A program made the translations under genes and the position numbers. Source: Antedon mediterranea (taxonomy: Eukaryota > Echinodermata > Crinoidea > Comatulida > Antedonidae). From it: 64,000 nucleotides of DNA. The notes under the pieces are model-generated. The model saw only the letters and a list, made by a program, of their open reading frames with translations, did not search any database and was not told where the DNA came from. Below, in pieces: positions 59,612 through 64,000 of the stretch (position 1 is its first letter; each line of letters opens with the position of its first letter). The stretch covers positions 191,001 to 255,000 of the forward strand of contig NC_092673.1 of the NCBI RefSeq assembly GCF_964355755.1. Reading direction: 5' to 3'.

Positions 59612-62600
59612 ATGTCTGGTGGACTTCTGTGTAATCCTCTGCATTATGTAGAAGTGATGAAACACAAATATCCTGAGAAGTTGACCGAGTGGTGTTGTAC
59701 TGAGTTGTCGAACTTGCTAGATTTCAATGGTCCAGAGGGCTTAGGACAGATATTAGCTGGAAAGGTTGATGTGCGACAAGGAAAGACTATTGTAAAGAAA
59801 TTTCAAAAGACTAAAAAAAAAGGTAAAGTTATTAAATTAACAAAAAGTTTATATAAACACAAACCACCCTACTTATTCATTTACCAACCCACCTGTCTAC
59901 AAACAAGTGATTGTGTGTGTTTGGCAAATACTGTAAATACAAATAATATATACATCTATTTCAAGCCAATACTATACTATTAATGGTACACATTAACTGA
60001 AATTTAAGTTTAAAATATTTTCTTATTACAGCGACTAGTACAGGCATATTTGGTGCACCTTTAACAGAGGAAGGTTACTGTCATGCTCGGATGTTGATTG
60101 AGTTTCTAAAGCAATGTAAGTCTGTGTTATAAATAATAATTAAATACTAATTTATCTAGTTAAAAAACATTCTATATATTGTCCTTCAAACCCATTTTTA
60201 TTATTTTTACTGATGTTTGTAAGAAAATGACTATATTTTAATTGTCATATATTGCAACTAGAGACTGGAGGTTTCGTGTACAGTACACAGCATCCATGAT
60301 TTTCAGATTAAAATGTACAGTAGTAGAAGCTGTATTCTTCATGACAGGTGGTTCAACTGTTTGTATTTATTGTGCCCCACAGATGTAACAAAAGAAGGTA
60401 TATTTCGTGTTCCTGGCAATTCAGAGCGGCAACGCTTACTGAAAGAGAAGATTAACGCTGGTGTGGTGATTGATTTGGACAGTGACAGATTCACTCCACA
60501 TGATGTCGCTTGTGTACTCAAGTCATATCTTGGAGATTTGCCAGAACCTTTGCTAACTGACAGACACTATACAGCTCATGTGCAAGCTGCAGGTTAGATT
60601 TTTTTTTATTAAAATTTAATTTTTTGTTTAAATACTTTAACTTATCAGTAATTCTGTTTTGTATAAAAGATGGTTGTTTGATGGCTAATTACAACTACAG
60701 TTTCTAATAGTTGGTTTGTATGACAAATTTCAAGTCATAGTTTAAATAAATATTAAGTTCCTCCATTGAAAAAGAATTAATGAATACGGCATCTACTACT
60801 ATTAAAATAATATATTGGGTTGGGTCAACCGGCTCAGCTACAGTGATTAAGTTCACTTAGGTTGACCCTGGTCTCCCCAATTTTAGTTTTGTATATACTG
60901 AAATAGACCAAATACTTAATGAAATGAAATATGTTCTCTATCAGAATTAACATACAATATGCATAAGCGGTTCAAGAGTAGTGACCCTGCTATGAGAGTG
61001 AAGCTATATGAGAAACGCAATAAAGAACATGTAATGGCCATCACCAACCTGATGCTGATGTTACCAGTCAACAACTATAAGCTACTGAAAGACCTACTGG
61101 ATCTACTTCATATTGTCACAGAGCAACACGAGTTTAGCAAGATGACTGCGTTCAACTTAGGAGTTATGTTTGCTCCTCATATTCTTTGGCCTAGATATGT
61201 AAGTTTATTTTTGGTTGTTATTACCTAAGACATTAAAATTCGTTTTAAGTGGTTAATTTTTCCACAGATTAACACAAGTTTAGCACAAAAAAACATGGTA
61301 GTGATATGACATCATCGTGTCTATATATGGGCACATCACATCTTGTTGTCACATAAAGTTTGATAGTGTAGACAGAGCTTTAAAGACAGTAATATTCACA
61401 TTGGCAATTTCCTTTTCAGTTTACAACAGAAGATGTTCGAGACCAGGACTTTGTAAACATGTTAAATTGTGCTGTAGAATTTATAATCAAACATTGTAAT
61501 GAGATTTTTCAGGTAAGTTATAACCAGCACAAATTATGATAAAAAGGGTTATATTTGATTTAGTTTCAGAAACCAGTAATAACATTAATTGTTTTCTTTA
61601 AAAAGAAACGATATACAGTCAATCAAGAGTATGACATTATTCAAGCAATGAAATACTGACTATTGTGTCTTGTGACTTCTTTGATAATAATTTGGATTAT
61701 CTACAGTCCCAATATTCCGCATTGTATTATCATTTTATTATTACTAATTATGATGTGTAGTCTGATGGAGAATTTGTAGGAACAAAATAAGAGAGTGGGA
61801 TTAAGTATACTTCAATTGCATTAACATTTACCAAAGTCTTGTGTCGAGATTTAACCTAAATGTAAGGGGTAGGATTATACTCGAGAATGTGAGGATTATA
61901 CTTGGTTAATACAGTATTAATAATTTATGTAATTGTGTCACAAAAAAATATAAAAGTTTCGGCTTATTGCTACAGGTATTTTAGAAAAAGATTCACAATA
62001 TTCTTTCCATTGTTCTTTGCACATCTTTTAATTTTGCACATTCTGCTCACCATTTTATACATACTGTATACTTTAGGAAGCACCAGAACAACTGATGTAC
62101 CCTCATCTTTACTCACCATATCTGGTCATATCTCCTGGCCCAGACTTAGTGGTAATGCCTATGGTGGCAGATAATGTAGGGTGGTTGGTGGATTGAGGTT
62201 GATAATTAGAAATAGTATCTAGTGCAATTGAAAATAGAAAATCAGTTATATCTTACGGATATTTCCACTTGATGGTTGAATGACATTTTAAATATTACAT
62301 TTTGGGTACACTTTCACTGCATGATGATATAGTTGATGGTACAAGATAGGGTAAGTTTGTTATGGTACTGGGAACTTATGGTAATTAGGGAGGTTTTGCA
62401 ACCTTACGATAACGAAAACGGATACGTCACACATTTGTGAAACTTTTGAGCTGATCCCCATTTCATATTCGTAAAGCGTATTCGTGTTGACGAATATTAC
62501 CAGTCATATTCATAACTACAAAACGAGTATAGTTTTTGATCTATTTTGCACATTTTGCATTTGAATCAGGAATGATTCATGATTATAATATAATTATACT

Positions 62601-63634
62601 TTTTTATAATTTACTAAAATTCCAGGTCAATTTTGATAAATAGCAATTTTTAAAGTCCTCACTCGCCTTGAATTGATGTTACACCAGGCCTAGGCAGCCA
62701 AGCGCCAAGCAACACGTACCTGCGCTTCGCTCAAATTTACCGCAGTCATATTTTGGACGGCGCCCTCAATATTTTGTTGCCATGCGAAACAGATTTTTAC
62801 TGGCTTACGAAAAACGAATACGTGTGCGTGACGTATCTGTTTTTTTTCCTCGTATTTGTAAGATTGCGAAAACTGATACTAAGTTACTAACTGAGAAGAG
62901 AAATGTGAAACTGATATTTCACATCATAGCATATCTTTTAGAAAGGTTGGAATTGATTTCAAATGTTATTTTATATACATATTTCTTTGTATTTGTATGT
63001 ATACTTTATTTAAATGCTTTCAGGATTCTAAGAAACATTATTTTCCTTTCGGTTGGTTGGATTTGGTTTAAAGTGGTTACTGTGTTTGTAAGTCGAGTAT
63101 ACCATTTTTGAATGTAACTTTATTTTAATATGATTTCTGATGTTATTTTGTTGTAGGTTCCTACTCATATCAAATTACGTTGTGAGCGGTATGTAAAAAG
63201 TGGTGGGAAAGAATCTGCTATCCAAGACTGCTCAGAAGATAAAGTGTGGAACACAGAGGTACTGTCATTGCCCTAATATAAAATTGAAAATGTAAACAAT
63301 TAAAAGGTTAATTATTAATTTAATAATATTTATTTACAGTATGTATGTATGGTATAGCATTTCAGATTCATTTTATAATATTTTCCCAAGTATATTACTT
63401 TAAAAGATTTATAGGATGTATAATAATAATATTAATTATATTAAGATAAATAAAATGTTTGTTTTTTAGATGAGTAGTGATGGAATGGATGGTAAGCTTG
63501 CAATCAGTGGGCCACAGTTAGCTACTGTACAAGTGAAGAATGAACTAAATAACACTGGTGATGCATTATCACAACTCTACAATGAAGTTCAATCAATGCC
63601 CCCTAGTGCCAAAAAAAGAAAACTGATGAAACAG
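59612..63634 (+). CDS. ARHGAP19: Rho GTPase-activating protein 19-like, 3'-incomplete (7 coding exons, 373 aa in window)
   Basis: RhoGAP protein that stimulates GTP hydrolysis on Rho; the vertebrate protein limits RhoA in mitosis and cytokinesis. Exons: 59612-59822, 60032-60115, 60383-60592, 60945-61198, 61420-61512, 63157-63258, 63470-63634, all in phase. N-terminus CNPLHYVEVMKHKYPEKL matches the ARHGAP19-specific region before the domain. RhoGAP landmarks: GIFRVPGN with arginine finger R107, LKSYLGDLPEPLLT, NLGVMFAPHILWP. After the domain, VPTHIKLRCERYV and LSQLYNEVQSMPPSAKKRKL align with the ARHGAP19 tail (…ALRELFQHVHDMPESAKKK), so this family member is specific. Human is 494 aa; about 100 C-terminal residues lie beyond the window. 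ATG is preceded by an acceptor-like 'cttcacacgttcaag', consistent with an untranslated exon 1 at about 58.8 kb. Confidence 0.94.
61291..61380. mobile_element. Truncated MITE (AGCTCTGTC family) in ARHGAP19 intron
   Basis: 'catggtagtgatatgacatc', 'atatatgggcacatcacatc' and the right end 'gatagtgtagacagagct' match the 23.6-kb copy. The left end is missing. Confidence 0.83.
62077..62196 (+). other. Candidate alternative exon of ARHGAP19
   Basis: Follows an acceptor (atactgtatactttag) in the large intron 5. In the phase needed after exon 5 (phase 0) it is open: EAPEQLMYPHLYSPY, LVISPGPDLV, then a possible donor GTG^gtaatg after 62151 (75 bp, keeps frame), or read-through to TGA at 62194-62196 as an alternative end. 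No counterpart is known to me in vertebrate ARHGAP19. Confidence 0.35.
62391..62878. repeat. MITE-like inverted repeat in ARHGAP19 intron 5
   Basis: 'ttttgcaaccttacgataac' ... 'ggatacgtcacac' on the left is imperfectly inverted at the right ('gtgcgtgacgtatctg' ... 'gtaagattgcgaaaac'). The ends are diverged and no target duplication was identified. The 109-codon frame at 62782-63111 overlaps it and is not supported. Confidence 0.5.
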
Positions 63635-64000
63635 GTTAGTGACCTTTAATTAGAATAGTAACTATTCTCCTGATCACAATAGTAAATTGATGTGGTCGTC
63701 CTTGTCATGACCACCATCAGGGTCTTTGGTTTTTATATATTTAGGCAACTTGCCAACCATAAGCGAAATAATTCACAATCCTTCTCAATGGTAATCTTGT
63801 TCACAAGACAAACATATACACCAGATGCTCTACATAAACAAGTCTTTGAGAGTGGAGTTGTAATTTGTCAGTAGACAAAATCCTGACATGACATTATATG
63901 ACAGGATTACAAGCATCATAACCACCAAGCCACATCTCCACTATGTCGTGCTTAGTGTCTCCATGGAGTAATAATTATTACTCCATAGTGTCTCACAGCA

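Noticed and set aside
62782-63111. 109-codon plus ORF
   Set aside because: Lies in ARHGAP19 intron 5, overlaps an inverted repeat, ends just before the true exon, and has hydrophobic low-complexity content.

Overview
This is a 64 kb piece of an AT-rich, intron-bearing animal genome (by eye about two thirds A+T). There are no bacterial-style operons. Genes are split into short exons with GT-AG introns, and most of the window is intron or intergenic DNA filled with satellites, foldback elements and LINE fragments. A SUEL/rhamnose-binding-lectin locus, the echinoderm-like repeat landscape and the very common AGGCCT palindrome suggest a marine invertebrate deuterostome, most likely an echinoderm or other ambulacrarian. 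The species assignment is inference.

Layout. 1-0.7 kb: 3' end of a LINE. 5.2-9.9 kb (+): last two coding exons of an unrecognised gene, with a 15 x 62-bp satellite in the intron. 10-14.3 kb: two more tandem arrays. 16.1-19.1 kb (-): a two-coding-exon secreted precursor with signal peptide, dibasic sites and a repeated KR-SGFFN-R(R/KR) cassette. It looks like an undescribed neuropeptide-type prohormone and is the main discovery candidate. Its intron holds about 53 copies of a 28-bp repeat ending right at the 3' splice site. A TATA/CCAAT/CRE promoter with a short 5' exon at 34.3 kb on the same strand could be its distal start. 20-42 kb: mostly gene-poor, with LINE debris, foldback/MITE families, a duplicated tRNA-like sequence and small tandem repeats.

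42.8-51.1 kb (-): a damaged SUEL lectin locus. One intact signal-peptide exon with a TATA box and two phase 1-1 lectin-domain exons remain; one domain carries a nonsense codon, the other a frameshift, a lost DPC cysteine, a stop and a 1,078-bp transposon flanked by a 10-bp target duplication. A decayed second signal exon lies beyond a 65-bp satellite. 51.3-53.0 kb (-): a LINE with endonuclease end and reverse transcriptase, broken by one stop and a frameshift or two.

53.7-57.2 kb (+): complete RNASEH2A (8 exons, 303 aa, catalytic residues present, one GC-AG intron carrying a 752-bp Mutator-like insertion with a 9-bp target duplication). 58.7-63.6 kb (+): ARHGAP19, a RhoGAP, missing only its last exon(s), with a double-CCAAT plus CHR promoter like those of mitotic genes. 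RNASEH2A (genome maintenance) and ARHGAP19 (cytokinesis) are the only clear housekeeping genes. Most other long ORFs in the window are shadows of tandem repeats.
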